Origin: a virus
Strand: one strand, 5' to 3'
IMG/VR virus record: IMGVR_UViG_3300049830_000285
Span: 113,709 to 177,708 of that record
DNA length: 64,000 nt
Shown here: one piece after another, positions 9,563-18,206 of the stretch
How the letters are laid out: each line of letters opens with the position of its first letter
How positions within the stretch are numbered: position 1 is the first letter of the stretch
Program-made: the position numbers and the translations under genes
Notes under the pieces: generated by a model
The model's input: the letters and a program-made list of their open reading frames with translations, nothing else
What the model was told of the DNA's origin: nothing
Database searches by the model: none

Positions 9563-10547
9563 AGATTAAACCGTGTAGTTGTTCTGCCTGTTCCATGATA
9601 ACATTTCCAAGCTCTAATTCTTGCAATAACAGGACTGGTAATGATTGTACACCATTTTGCGTGCCAATTAGCTGTCCTGTGATACTTCCTGTAGAATCTG
9701 AATCTCCACTGTGATTTACAGCATTAATTATCGCGTCTAAAAAGGTGTCATTTTTCAAAGCACAATAGATACTCATAGCTAGTGCTTCATCTCCAGTCCA
9801 TCCTTCTCCAATGTCGCTGAAATGCTCATGATTAAATTTGCTATCCAATGCATGTAATTCTTGAGCTAATTCCCATAATTTTATTGTTCCGCAGCTATTT
9901 TCTTCTTTCTTAATAAAATCAAAAGTGTCAGATTGTGCAATTTCAAATGTTTTATTATGATGGGTTATTAACGAAATCATTCGAGCAAGTGCCCCAGCGG
10001 GAATAAATCCATCAACATCGTGGTGGGTGACAAGAGCACACATCTTACCAGCACAATAAGCTTCATCTGGGTCATTGAGGGTTAATCCAATAGGTGCAGA
10101 ACGCATTACGCCACCACAACCTTTACTTCTATTGTTAATGGTTATTCCCGTGTCTTTTAGTTGTTTTAGCGACCCAAGGCAGGTTAGTCCCGGCGCTCTT
10201 TGTGACCAAAGTTCTTTATGTTGCATGATTTTTAAACGAGCGGCACCATCATAATCATTTTCTTGAGTTTCAAGCCAATATAAATATGCCTGTGTTAAAA
10301 TCACTTCAAATGGAATGCTTTGTCTAGATTGAAAAAATTGGCACAATGCATCAACGGTAAACATTGTCATCTGGGTGTCGTCAGTGATGGCACCTTTTCT
10401 ACCATAGGCAAAATCAAAATCTTGAATACCTTTTTCGCCATAAGCATGTTTTATGGCTCCCCATTTCATAAACTCAACCGGGGCACCCAAGGCATCTCCG
10501 ATAGCGCCGCCAGCCAAACATCCTTGAAAGCGCTCTAATGTGGTCAT
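9555..10547 (-). CDS. ADP-ribosylglycohydrolase (DraG/ARH family)
   Basis: 330 aa from the ATG at 10545-10547. Family hallmarks in order: FQGCLAGGAIGDALGAP, AITDDTQMTMF (Mg-binding DDT), GCGGVMRSAPIG and HSGDSDSTGSITGQLIG (second metal site). The family removes ADP-ribose from arginine or other acceptors, or cleaves ADP-ribosyl groups from nucleic acids or small molecules. I chose this start because a TATAAT box ends exactly 6 bases upstream, a spacing repeated in dozens of genes here, and the first residues of longer versions lack family similarity. In a phage it could reverse ADP-ribosylation laid down by host defence; see also the NADAR protein at 55988 and NAD synthetase at 33616. Confidence 0.92.
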   Translation of the reverse strand: MTTLERFQGCLAGGAIGDALGAPVEFMKWGAIKHAYGEKGIQDFDFAYGRKGAITDDTQMTMFTVDALCQFFQSRQSIPFEVILTQAYLYWLETQENDYDGAARLKIMQHKELWSQRAPGLTCLGSLKQLKDTGITINNRSKGCGGVMRSAPIGLTLNDPDEAYCAGKMCALVTHHDVDGFIPAGALARMISLITHHNKTFEIAQSDTFDFIKKEENSCGTIKLWELAQELHALDSKFNHEHFSDIGEGWTGDEALAMSIYCALKNDTFLDAIINAVNHSGDSDSTGSITGQLIGTQNGVQSLPVLLLQELELGNVIMEQAEQLHGLIYG

Positions 10548-10566
10548 GTGTATATTATACTCTATA

Positions 10567-11148
10567 TTAAAATCCTCTAGCTTTCCTAGCATGGTGCAGT
10601 AGACTTCTGGCTGCCTCTTCTGCTTCTTCTGGCTTTAAAGCCATCCAAGAAATGGTTTGCGAGAAATCAGTTACAACACAACCGTCTTCATGACCTATTC
10701 TCCATTTGAAATCCTGCGATGGCGCTGCTTGCTGTGTGGTTTCGGATTCATAAAATGGAACAAATTCACCGACAATAAAGGAGGATATCTTCCCGAGATT
10801 CATGTATTTTTTGTCTGCCTTCGGTAAAACAACAATAGCTAACACAGAGTCGTCTAACGGCTGAATTCTCAACGAGTGCTCTCCGCTAATGATTTCATAT
10901 TCAAAACCAGTTTCGCCAATGACTTTACTCCAATGCTGCCCGTGGCTTATGTGTAATTCACACATACCTGAAATAATTTTCACAGCAAAATTATTCATCC
11001 AATCCCATGATTGAATTTTATCAATTTTATGAAGTTCTAACACCCAATCATCAACGACGCAATGAACAGAACTCGTGCCGCATGAAATCCACTTGCCCTT
11101 TAATAGCCGTGGCATATCATTTTCCAGTTTACGCAAAGCGTTAAGCAT
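10567..11148 (-). CDS. Hypothetical protein, 193 aa
   Basis: Not recognised. Mixed alpha/beta, few cysteines; the C-terminal EEAEEAARSLLHHARKARGF is helical. Start at 11146-11148 chosen because a TATAAT box (minus strand, 11155-11160) lies 6 bases upstream; a longer reading frame exists but would begin upstream of the promoter. It is divergent from coaE and shares the 50-bp promoter region with it; upstream of the ADP-ribosylglycohydrolase in the same direction but with its own promoter. Confidence 0.7.
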   Translation of the reverse strand: MLNALRKLENDMPRLLKGKWISCGTSSVHCVVDDWVLELHKIDKIQSWDWMNNFAVKIISGMCELHISHGQHWSKVIGETGFEYEIISGEHSLRIQPLDDSVLAIVVLPKADKKYMNLGKISSFIVGEFVPFYESETTQQAAPSQDFKWRIGHEDGCVVTDFSQTISWMALKPEEAEEAARSLLHHARKARGF

Positions 11149-11199
11149 GATGTTATTATACTCTTTCCTCAAACTGTATATCAAATGTGGTAAGAAAAA
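11149..11199. promoter_or_regulatory. Divergent promoter pair for leaderless transcripts
   Basis: Leftward: TATAAT (11155-11160 on minus) followed by 6 bases and ATG. Rightward: TCCTCA at 11166-11171 serves as -35, with a weak -10 (GGTAAG) 17 bases on and 5 bases before the coaE ATG. The TTTCCTCAAA block between them is the motif found at many divergent starts in this window. Confidence 0.65.
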
Positions 11200-11784
11200 A
11201 TGCTTCAAATAGGTATCACTGGCGGAATTGCATGCGGAAAAAGCACAATTCTAGAACAAATCAGCTCACTTGGATACTCCGTCTTTTCATCTGACGCCGC
11301 TTTTAAGGCTATTTTTGACACCGCAGAGGTACAAGAGTGGCTGAAAGAGCAAATAACCCAACGCAAGGGAGAAGATGGCTGGAAAGAGTATCAAGAAGTT
11401 GGTAAAACCATGATTCGATATTTGGTACTAAGCGACCCACAATTTAAAACCGATTACGAAAGTTTTGTTCACCCGATGATTCGTAAAGCAATGATTGAAG
11501 CCAATGCAGATGTTTCAGAGGTTCCGTTATTATTTGAGACTAGCGGAGAGTCATGCTTTAGGCATATTTGGGTTGTGGCGTGTGACCCGGAAACTCAAAT
11601 ATCAAGATTGATGGAGCGCATGTCTTGCAATCGAGATTATGCTCTTGCTTGGATAAACAAACAAATGTCGCTTCGAGACAAAATAGAAAGAGCAACTCGT
11701 GTCATTTACACTGATGAAACGCCCGATAAGGTTTTTGAAATAGTTAAACAATCATTGGCTGAAGATTTAACAATGGTAGGTTAA
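11200..11784 (+). CDS. coaE: Dephospho-CoA kinase
   Basis: 194 aa, the usual CoaE length. The N-terminal GITGGIACGKST is the P-loop; FSSDAAFKAIFD matches the D-A-D substrate region, and VPLLFETS corresponds to the family's PLLFE motif. CVACDPETQISRLMERM-like segment (WVVACDPETQISRLMER) follows. The enzyme phosphorylates dephospho-CoA with ATP, the last step to CoA. Expressed from a leaderless promoter facing right and convergent with the next gene, overlapping it by 18 bases. Phage CoaE is uncommon; it may rebalance CoA pools during infection. Confidence 0.93.
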   Translation: MLQIGITGGIACGKSTILEQISSLGYSVFSSDAAFKAIFDTAEVQEWLKEQITQRKGEDGWKEYQEVGKTMIRYLVLSDPQFKTDYESFVHPMIRKAMIEANADVSEVPLLFETSGESCFRHIWVVACDPETQISRLMERMSCNRDYALAWINKQMSLRDKIERATRVIYTDETPDKVFEIVKQSLAEDLTMVG

Positions 11785-12210
11785 GCCAAGCTCTTTGAAA
11801 ATAACTCGATTACGTTCATGGGTTTCTGCTCTGATTTTTTCAGCATTTTTAGGATAATTTTCTCCATCATTTCTGCACTCCCACAATTCTGCATGACATC
11901 GGTCACAATTTGTTCTGCACCAGCCGCCGTTTCTCCATGTGCCCTCTAAGCCACAATCTTCGCAAATTTCACCAGACTGTTTTTCCGCATCACTAATCAA
12001 AGCACTAAATTTTTTATCTACATCAACCGCGCTCGATGCATAAAATCTCAAGGTGCCAAATTTTTCCTTTACTTGCAAAACGGAATATGTTGGGTCGAGC
12101 TTAATTAATTCAATGTGTAATCTAGCTACCAATGGTAGCCATCCATCACCTACGCCGCTCCAACATGCATCATTGCCTATGTTGGGTTCTAAAAAATGTA
12201 AAGTTTTCAT
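11767..12210 (-). CDS. Hypothetical zinc-ribbon protein, 147 aa
   Basis: N-terminus (MKTLHFLEPNIGNDACWSG) and the central KEKFGTLRFYAS segment recur in many phage hypotheticals of my general recollection, but function is unknown. The middle has four or more clustered cysteines (CEDCGLEG, WCRTNCDRCH), a likely zinc site. ATG at 12208-12210 chosen because a longer frame would overlap deeply with the upstream gene. It sits just downstream of 12218-12619 in one operon. Confidence 0.65.
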   Translation of the reverse strand: MKTLHFLEPNIGNDACWSGVGDGWLPLVARLHIELIKLDPTYSVLQVKEKFGTLRFYASSAVDVDKKFSALISDAEKQSGEICEDCGLEGTWRNGGWCRTNCDRCHAELWECRNDGENYPKNAEKIRAETHERNRVIFKELGLTYHC

Positions 12211-12217
12211 GTTTGCT

Positions 12218-12619
12218 CTAAAATATGACAATATCCTCTGGGTGGTCAACAACGATTCCGTTATCTTCTTCAATTGGAATAAAATCCTGCTCTTCTGGTT
12301 CCACTGGCTTCATCACTGCTTTGGTGCGCTTCTTGGGGGTTGGTAATAATGCCGGGTCTGGAATATATCGAATATCTGTAATAGCTGATGTTGGCATTAA
12401 ATTTGTTTTGAAACTTTTTGCAATCAACTCAGCTTGCTTAATGTCAGAAAATACACCGAGTGTTCTTCCATCCCATGTTTTCACAACGTATTTATTATCT
12501 ATTTGGCAAATCTCCAAATAGATGCCCAGCGCATTGGTGGTGGCTACCTTAGTAGCATTAGACATATTTCTTGCTGTCGCAGATGTTGCGTTCCAGCCTC
12601 TTGGATTTACTTTTCTCAT
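12218..12619 (-). CDS. Hypothetical protein, 133 aa
   Basis: Not recognised. N-terminus MRKVNPRGWNATSATARNMS; central KYVVKTWDGRTLGVFSDIK suggests a small beta domain; acidic C-terminus. Its ATG sits one base after the TAA of the upstream gene (12622-12930), so translation is probably coupled. Pro-rich hinge PTPKKRTKAVMKPVEP precedes the acidic tail. Confidence 0.65.
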   Translation of the reverse strand: MRKVNPRGWNATSATARNMSNATKVATTNALGIYLEICQIDNKYVVKTWDGRTLGVFSDIKQAELIAKSFKTNLMPTSAITDIRYIPDPALLPTPKKRTKAVMKPVEPEEQDFIPIEEDNGIVVDHPEDIVIF

Positions 12620-12621
12620 TA

Positions 12622-12930
12622 TTATGCCACAGTTGTAGTATTCGCCCAAGCTCCAGCAAAGAACATAGCCCCGACTCCGGTTGTTGTGCTTGCACTCACC
12701 ATTGTAATCGTCATAGATGTTGTTGTACAAGCTGTGTGAGTGACAGCGTATGTGTTGCCATTTCGCTGCGCCCATCTGTCATCTGTAATAATACCATCTT
12801 TAACAACGCGACAGTGTTCATGATTGCAATTCGGACAGTTTAAAACATGATTGCCGTTAAGCTCCATATCAATTTCGAACTGTACGTATTTATCACAATT
12901 GTGACACCAAAGCTCTTGCTTCTCATTCAT
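12622..12930 (-). CDS. Zinc-ribbon protein with hydrophobic C-terminus
   Basis: 102 aa. CHNCDKYV and CPNCNHEHC form a two-knuckle zinc ribbon in the first 45 residues. The C-terminal half is Thr/Ser/Ala-rich (TTGVGAMFFAGAWANTTTVA) and weakly hydrophobic, and could be a virion-surface decoration or short membrane segment. Start set at 12928-12930, with TATACT 7 bases upstream. First gene of a four-gene minus operon. Confidence 0.65.
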   Translation of the reverse strand: MNEKQELWCHNCDKYVQFEIDMELNGNHVLNCPNCNHEHCRVVKDGIITDDRWAQRNGNTYAVTHTACTTTSMTITMVSASTTTGVGAMFFAGAWANTTTVA

Positions 12931-12976
12931 ACACAAAAGTATAGCACATAATGAGGAAAAACGAGTAAGCATTCGC

Positions 12977-13771
12977 TTACTCGTTTGCGGTTAGTTCATG
13001 CATTCTAGATTTACGCCTCGCGTCACAATCTATATGCCTTTCTACATTCCAGTGCTCTGGAAGATACTGCGGATTCATAACACTCACAAAATGTTCTCTC
13101 CACATTTTGGTGAACTCATTATAGTCCTGAATATTACTTACTGCTTCTTTCCAAACAGCAGCGGAATGGTATCCGCCGAATCGCTCATTTGCCAACTGTG
13201 CCACAATATCATCATTGAAGTCACCAGCATACTCTTCAATACGCAACATTAATCGCAGCGCACTGTCATCGGGAATTTTGTCAGCATATCTAATCAAAGT
13301 CTTTGCTGCTTTAATTGCTCGAATATGAGTAACATCCTCTTCTTCCATTGATGTTACATTGGTGCCGCATACTAACTTCTTTTTCAATTCGGTAGCATGT
13401 ACTTCATATAATTCGTGACAATCACGACATACCAATAAGACATCATGCGAATCATATCGCTTAAGATACGAAGGGAAGTGCTTTCGAAAACATCTGGGTA
13501 AAGCGTGATGCTTGGTTAAATCACTCTGAATTCCACAAACAACACAAACATTTTCTTTTTCAGCAAGATAGTAGTCGTCGTTGTAATTTCCTAATCCATT
13601 AGGTTCAAACAAAAGCTGAATTGTATGCGGGTCAGAGCTAACAACTTTTGCAAGCCCCCTTTCAACATACCAATCCACCCTTTTCTTGCCCATTCTGCAC
13701 ATGAAAACTCCCTCAGGAGATAACATTTTGCAATTTGAGTAAGCAGGCGTTCTCAACGTCTGTAAATGCAC
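12977..13771 (-). CDS. HNH endonuclease-like protein, 264 aa
   Basis: Central HNH-type region: CVVCGIQSDLTKHHALPR (CxxC then HH), LVCRDCHELYEVH (second CxxC and His). Family proteins nick or cut DNA and are often mobile. N-terminal ~85 residues and C-terminal ~100 residues (helical, RLMLRIEEYAGDF) are additional domains not recognised. GTG start at 13769-13771, with TATAAT 8 bases upstream. It could be a free-standing homing enzyme or a processing nuclease with HNH fold. Confidence 0.75.
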   Translation of the reverse strand: MHLQTLRTPAYSNCKMLSPEGVFMCRMGKKRVDWYVERGLAKVVSSDPHTIQLLFEPNGLGNYNDDYYLAEKENVCVVCGIQSDLTKHHALPRCFRKHFPSYLKRYDSHDVLLVCRDCHELYEVHATELKKKLVCGTNVTSMEEEDVTHIRAIKAAKTLIRYADKIPDDSALRLMLRIEEYAGDFNDDIVAQLANERFGGYHSAAVWKEAVSNIQDYNEFTKMWREHFVSVMNPQYLPEHWNVERHIDCDARRKSRMHELTANE

Positions 13772-13792
13772 GATAACTCATTATATCCAAAT

Positions 13793-14425
13793 TTATTTGT
13801 TTTTTCGCTTGTTTGTTGCAGAAGCTGCTTTCTTTTTCTTTTTTATTGCGACAGAACGTGCAGATTGGGCAGAAGGAATTTTTGCTTTTATGTCTGCTTT
13901 TGTAGTTTCCAGCTTTGCTTTTTGTGCTGGAGTGGCACTTTTTCGCAATCCACTTGTTTGCTCGGGTGGGTTTTCAGCCTTGTCTTTAAACTCAGCCATT
14001 GTTTCTTTGCTGTCAGCAATGTCTTGCGCATCTTTTAATTTTCCAACCAAACTATTTGCTTCTCCAGCAAAATTGCCAATTACTTTCTTGTGAGCATCCG
14101 TTACCATTCCATGAAGCATGGCATCTCGCGTGACTTGCTTTAGTTCCTCGGAAGGCGGCTTGGCATTTCCATCACTAATCATTCGACGCGCTTCATCAGT
14201 GGACACAAAGAGTAAGCCGCTGACTTGATGACCATAAACAGGTGGTTCTGGCGGCGCAGTTGGTCGAGCGGGCATAACATCTGGTGTTTTTAGCGTTACA
14301 ACACCAGTTTCACGTGTGGCTGGAATTAAGACACTTTTTTGCGGAGCAGATTCGATGCGCATACTGCCCTGTTGTAACCAGCCGAATGACGTAATTTTAT
14401 TCAGAATTCTTTTGAATACGTTCAT
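13793..14425 (-). CDS. Hypothetical Lys/Ala-rich protein, probably virion-associated
   Basis: 210 aa. First residues MNVFKRILNKITSFGWLQQG could be an amphipathic helix; then a Pro-rich stretch (MPARPTAPPEPPVYGHQ), a helical middle and a very basic tail ending AIKKKKKAASATNKRKNK. No known domain. The start overlaps the end of 14397-14783, implying co-translation. Basic tail suggests DNA or scaffold binding (inference). Confidence 0.65.
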   Translation of the reverse strand: MNVFKRILNKITSFGWLQQGSMRIESAPQKSVLIPATRETGVVTLKTPDVMPARPTAPPEPPVYGHQVSGLLFVSTDEARRMISDGNAKPPSEELKQVTRDAMLHGMVTDAHKKVIGNFAGEANSLVGKLKDAQDIADSKETMAEFKDKAENPPEQTSGLRKSATPAQKAKLETTKADIKAKIPSAQSARSVAIKKKKKAASATNKRKNK

Positions 14426-14783
14426 ATTTTTCTTGTACATTTTTTTGATAGGTTTTTCCAGTTTCGGTTAAAAAATGTAATCCAAGAAATGCCATAGTTC
14501 CAATAACAGCGGCTAAGACTAATCCCGTTCTTAATCCATTCCAAATTAAATCCGATGTACTCAACTGTCCACTCCAGCTAATAGCGGCATGATTGGTTTT
14601 ACTTGTGTCTAGTACATATTCTACTGGTACCCATCCGAGAGTGCTTCCACGCCACACATATGTCCAATTGCGAGTTTTACCTTCGCAGCAGTAACAAATA
14701 TGATTGCTGCGAAAATGGGCATTACCCATAGGACATTCTCGATAGAGAAATGGAAGAAATTTTACTTTCCAATCTTTGTTCAT
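14397..14783 (-). CDS. Single-pass membrane protein with N-terminal Cys cluster
   Basis: 128 aa. N-terminal part has four Cys (CPMGNAHFRSNHICYCC) likely binding metal, then a tryptophan-rich segment, then one transmembrane helix (TGLVLAAVIGTMAFLGLHFL, residues ~90-110) and a charged tail. Overlaps its neighbours by 4 bases at 14780 and 29 bases at 14397, so it is within an operon with folD upstream. Role unknown. Confidence 0.65.
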   Translation of the reverse strand: MNKDWKVKFLPFLYRECPMGNAHFRSNHICYCCEGKTRNWTYVWRGSTLGWVPVEYVLDTSKTNHAAISWSGQLSTSDLIWNGLRTGLVLAAVIGTMAFLGLHFLTETGKTYQKNVQEKYERIQKNSE

Positions 14784-15364
14784 AAATTACACTCCTTAAG
14801 CGCAGGGTCGTTCGTTAAAAGCATGGCAATCACAAAAGCGTGACCCATTTTTTTCTTGGGATTATTCAACACGTCTCGCAGCGTATTCCCCAAATCGTTG
14901 TACATGTATCCGTCAAAATCTCGCAAAGCTATATCTTGACCGCCTTCATGGAGTAATTCCAGTTCTTTGTAAGCGGCAGTTTGTACGACGCGCTCAGCAT
15001 ATAAAGGCGCATAGATTTTCTTTCTTGCTTCGATGTAATCTAAGGGTTCACCGTCCCACCAAGAAAACAATGGCTTAGCGCCTCTGCCCATCGGATATCG
15101 GTCTGCCCATTTTTTACTCCAACCCGTTTTTGCCCATTCAAAATATTCGTCAGTTGGCATATTATTGTCATCAACTTGACTTGCATAAACTTTTGAATAT
15201 TGCCATGCATTTTCCATGTTGAGGCTAGCATAATCATCATACAATTTGCAAGGCCCAAGTTTAAATGGACTTAGAGCTTGAAATTGATTGGTTGAACGAC
15301 TTGTTGTATTAACCTCAAGCGCACCATTTGGCACTGTGTCATACATAGATAATACGTAAATCAT
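14780..15364 (-). CDS. Hypothetical protein, 194 aa, conserved-looking
   Basis: ATG at 15362-15364 overlaps the folD stop (tail-to-head coupling). Residues ~35-60 read LGPCKLYDDYASLNMENAWQ and later a Trp-rich segment LFSWWDGEP. The layout (loop, then E-N-A-W-Q-Y-S-K) is loosely reminiscent of NADAR-type 'E..yQ..K' motifs, but the similarity is too weak to assign. No signal peptide or membrane segment. I do not recognise the family with certainty. Confidence 0.6.
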   Translation of the reverse strand: MIYVLSMYDTVPNGALEVNTTSRSTNQFQALSPFKLGPCKLYDDYASLNMENAWQYSKVYASQVDDNNMPTDEYFEWAKTGWSKKWADRYPMGRGAKPLFSWWDGEPLDYIEARKKIYAPLYAERVVQTAAYKELELLHEGGQDIALRDFDGYMYNDLGNTLRDVLNNPKKKMGHAFVIAMLLTNDPALKECNL

Positions 15365-16209
15365 GCTTGCTCCCAATATGCATCTATGAGGTTGGATAGC
15401 AATGTCGCCACCGTCATTGGGCCAACTCCACCGGGAACTGGTGTGATGTAGCTCGCCTTGGGAAAAACTTCATCATATCGAATGTCACCCACGGCAACAT
15501 CATTAACTATGGCGTAACCACAATCAACGGCAACAACTCCATCCTTTAAATCAGCGCCTCGAATTAATCCCGGTACACCAGTCGCAGAAATAACAATATC
15601 TGCGTTAGCTAAAAGCTCTGGCATGTTTTTGGTGTACTTGTGAGTTATGGACACTGTTGCATCGCGCTCAATCATCATTAACGCCATTGGTCTACCTAAG
15701 ATAATGCTACAGCCCACGACAACAACATTAGCTCCTCGCAATGGAATGTTATAGTTGTCGAGTAAACGAATTATTCCAAGAGGCGTAGCGGCTCGATGAC
15801 CTTTCATTCGACTTGCAAGCAATCCCACTGAAAGCGGCGAAATACCATCCACGTCTTTTGAAACTTTAACAGTGGACAAAATTTGAGATTCATCTATAAA
15901 AGATGGCAATGGGTGCTGTACCAAAATACCATGAACGCCATGGTCTTCGTTTAAGCGATGCACTAATTCAAACAATTCAACCTGAGTTGTATTTTCGTTG
16001 ACAAAATAAGCTTCACTTTCAGCGCCAATTTGAGCCGCCCATTTGCGTTTCATTTTAACATAAGAAAGGCTCGGCGCATCTTGCCCTGCGACAATCACTG
16101 CTAATTTTGGCTTGACTGGCATTGTGTCAACTTGCAATTTAAGTTGTTCTAATGTCGATTTCGCGAGAGATTTTCCATCAAGTAAAGTGCATTCAGCCTG
16201 CGAGGTCAT
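15361..16209 (-). CDS. folD: Methylenetetrahydrofolate dehydrogenase / cyclohydrolase
   Basis: 282 aa, the normal FolD length. Family motifs: YVKMKRKWAAQIG (catalytic Tyr/Lys region), GILVQHPLP, DVDGISPLSVG, AATPLGIIRLL, VVVVGCSIILGRP (NADP-binding) and PGGVGPMTVATLL. It interconverts 5,10-methylene-, methenyl- and 10-formyl-THF, supplying one-carbon units for purine and thymidylate synthesis and for fMet-tRNA formylation. The start is fixed by a near-perfect promoter: TCCTCA, 17 bp, TATACT, 6 bp, ATG. First gene of the minus operon running to 14397. Confidence 0.95.
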   Translation of the reverse strand: MTSQAECTLLDGKSLAKSTLEQLKLQVDTMPVKPKLAVIVAGQDAPSLSYVKMKRKWAAQIGAESEAYFVNENTTQVELFELVHRLNEDHGVHGILVQHPLPSFIDESQILSTVKVSKDVDGISPLSVGLLASRMKGHRAATPLGIIRLLDNYNIPLRGANVVVVGCSIILGRPMALMMIERDATVSITHKYTKNMPELLANADIVISATGVPGLIRGADLKDGVVAVDCGYAIVNDVAVGDIRYDEVFPKASYITPVPGGVGPMTVATLLSNLIDAYWEQA

Positions 16210-16244
16210 GAATCAAGTATACCACTAAGTTGCTTTTTTGAGGA
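16207..16244 (-). promoter_or_regulatory. Leaderless promoter of folD
   Basis: On the minus strand TCCTCA (16239-16244), 17-bp spacer, TATACT (16216-16221), 6 bases, ATG. One of the cleanest examples of the window-wide promoter form. Confidence 0.75.
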
Positions 16245-16693
16245 TTTTAGGAGCGACTTAATTGCGCAGCCACCAATCTAGGCCTTTATCCACTGTTTTT
16301 TTGCTGCTAGTCGCTCCTGGTTGGTGATATGGACTTAATGTCGAATATCATGTAATTGCAGCACAACGGACATTAATATTATACGTTATCTTAAGAAAAG
16401 GTGTTACAGTTGAGCTTGCCCGCCGTTCTGCTTTATGTCATCATTTGTCTATTGGCCCCTAAACCATCCCATTATAGTGTCACGCTCGCACTAGGGAAAT
16501 TCGGGTTGCATACATCCTCCGTGGTACAAGCGACGAATCTCCCACGTTACGTGAATATGCGGCGAAGTTTCTCACCATGTCTCATTAGATTGAGGTTAGT
16601 GCGATGACTTCTCTGACTGTAACATCTTATTATATCCATAAAAGAAAGGTAATGAGGAAAAACCATCAGAAATTGTAAAACAAAGGTATCGTC
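16245..16693. ncRNA. Non-coding structured region between folD and the acidic paralogue pair
   Basis: About 480 bases hold no convincing gene. Visible pairings: AGGAGCGACT (16249-16258) with AGTCGCTCCT (16309-16318), 10 bp, perfect, with GCAGC/GCTGC inside; TTAATGTC (16335-16342) with GACATTAA (16369-16376); TCGCACTA (16486-16493) with TAGTGCGA (16597-16604) enclosing a CACGTTACGTG hairpin. A start-less AT-rich stretch with Shine-Dalgarno AAGG precedes 16694. One or two small RNAs or a long regulated leader are possible; strand not determined. Confidence 0.4.
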
Positions 16694-17266
16694 ATGCATA
16701 AAAAATTAGTTTTAGCAAATTTAGCGGCTGTTGCCAATAGACTAGATGAGCGCGGTATTCATGATGGTGCTGATGCTCTTACACAAGTAATGCAGCGCAT
16801 TTCTCAAAACGCATGGTGGCAAAACGATGCTGGCGAGCCAATGTATAGCCCAGAAGCCATTCGCTCCGAAGAAAGAGCTGATAGCGAACGCGAATATGAC
16901 CAAGACCCAGGGGATTATAATTCACGACATGATTTTGAAGAAGAAGAGCCAGCTTTAAAGTCACCATCTCCTCATTTACTTCAAGCAATTCAACAAATTA
17001 TGGGCACACCACCGGGCACTCCGTATGTGAAAGGCTATGTTTGGGGCCCGTTAACAGATGAGGTTGCATTTGAAAATCGCGAAGATTTAATGAAAGTTGT
17101 GGATTGGCTATATCAACATCAAGAATTCAACAACGAGTGGGACGGCTACCGAGAACAGCCACCGAAAATTACAATGCCAGAAGATACCGCCGATTCTGAG
17201 CATCAAATGCAGCCAGAAAGAGAGGATTTCGGGCATTTTGGTGATGAAAGATTAATGGGTGAATAA
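16694..17266 (+). CDS. Acidic hypothetical protein, paralogue of the next gene
   Basis: 190 aa. The N-terminus (HKKLVLANLAAVANRLDERG, then ADALTQVMQRI) closely resembles that of 17268-17798, so the pair arose by duplication; the rest diverges and is strongly acidic (EEEEP, DPGDY). Probably two helices followed by a disordered acidic body. AAGG 7 bases upstream of the ATG is a usable ribosome site, so unlike many genes here it is leadered. High expression and virion association are possible but not shown. Confidence 0.7.
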   Translation: MHKKLVLANLAAVANRLDERGIHDGADALTQVMQRISQNAWWQNDAGEPMYSPEAIRSEERADSEREYDQDPGDYNSRHDFEEEEPALKSPSPHLLQAIQQIMGTPPGTPYVKGYVWGPLTDEVAFENREDLMKVVDWLYQHQEFNNEWDGYREQPPKITMPEDTADSEHQMQPEREDFGHFGDERLMGE

Positions 17267-17267
17267 T

Positions 17268-17798
17268 ATGAATAAGAAACAAGTTTTAGCAAGTCTGGTG
17301 AAAATAGCCAATGAATTTGATAATCAAGGCGAATTTGAATTCGCAGATATTTTGACACAAGTTGGTGTGAGAATCGCACAATGGGATGACGAGGGATTCG
17401 GTGGCGGCGACCATGAGCGATATGAAGACGAACTCGGCAACCATGAAATGAATGAACTAACGCGAGACCATTGGCTTGACGACCATGATGAGCCAGAAGA
17501 GGAAGAAGGCTCTTTCTATCGTGATATAGATTCTGCTGTAAGTGATATTCATTCTCAACAAGTTGCTGGCATGAATGAAACATTTTATGTTTTTCAAAAC
17601 GACGAAGGCCTTCTCTACGCTGTACCAGATTCCACTCATACACAATCGCATGACCAGTTTGTTAAAGCAGTCCCAGCAATGACAAAAGAAGAACTTGCTG
17701 CTTATGTGGATTACCAACGGCAGCAATATGAAGACATTCCTGGAGAAACACCACTTGGTATGGAACTTGATGACCCACATGACCCAATGGATTATTAA
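17268..17798 (+). CDS. Acidic hypothetical protein, paralogue of the previous gene
   Basis: 176 aa from the ATG at 17268, one base after the upstream TAA, so translation is coupled. N-terminus NKKQVLASLVKIANEFDNQG ... FADILTQVGVRIAQ aligns with the preceding protein. Middle is rich in Asp, Glu, Gly and His (GGGDHERYEDELGNHEMN). A strong bidirectional terminator follows. Function unknown. Confidence 0.7.
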   Translation: MNKKQVLASLVKIANEFDNQGEFEFADILTQVGVRIAQWDDEGFGGGDHERYEDELGNHEMNELTRDHWLDDHDEPEEEEGSFYRDIDSAVSDIHSQQVAGMNETFYVFQNDEGLLYAVPDSTHTQSHDQFVKAVPAMTKEELAAYVDYQRQQYEDIPGETPLGMELDDPHDPMDY

Positions 17799-17799
17799 C

Positions 17800-17826
17800 A
17801 AAAAAGCGGCTTTAAGCCGCTTTTTT
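17800..17826. terminator. Bidirectional rho-independent terminator
   Basis: A-run, GCGGCTT / AAGCCGC stem with one-base loop, T-run: a symmetrical terminator between convergent genes 17268-17798 (+) and 17828-18193 (-). Confidence 0.9.
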
Positions 17827-17827
17827 G

Positions 17828-18193
17828 TTATGCCTTGATACCTGGCAAACTCATATCTGGCTCTTTGCCAGCAAGTTTGTCTTGATATCGCTGCTCATCA
17901 ATCATGTGAATGTATCCCTCTGGACTTTGGCCAGGTGGTAAAACAACAATATTTTTAAATCCATTGTCTTCTGTGATAAGAGAATCAGATGGATGAATTG
18001 CGCCCTTGTAGGTTTCACCATAATTGCCCTCTACTTTTCCAGTAGCAGGATTGATGTCACCAAACTTTCGCTTGGTACCTTTGTCAAGAGGTTCAATGTA
18101 ATATTTATAACCAGTCTTGAAGGAGCGCACCATAAACCTTCCGGTGTGGTCTCTGTCTTCGAAGAATAGTTTGTCAAATTCCTTTCTGTCCAT
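17828..18193 (-). CDS. Hypothetical protein, 121 aa
   Basis: Not recognised. MDRKEFDKLFFEDRDHTGRF start, a central Gly/Lys-rich beta region (YKYYIEPLDKGTKRKFGD) and C-terminal LPGIKA. The ATG at 18191-18193 has AAGGATAAG upstream; a TTG further up would read through the hairpin at 18207-18226. It follows the AlaRS-like gene on the same strand. Confidence 0.65.
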   Translation of the reverse strand: MDRKEFDKLFFEDRDHTGRFMVRSFKTGYKYYIEPLDKGTKRKFGDINPATGKVEGNYGETYKGAIHPSDSLITEDNGFKNIVVLPPGQSPEGYIHMIDEQRYQDKLAGKEPDMSLPGIKA

Positions 18194-18206
18194 TTTCTTA
18201 TCCTTT

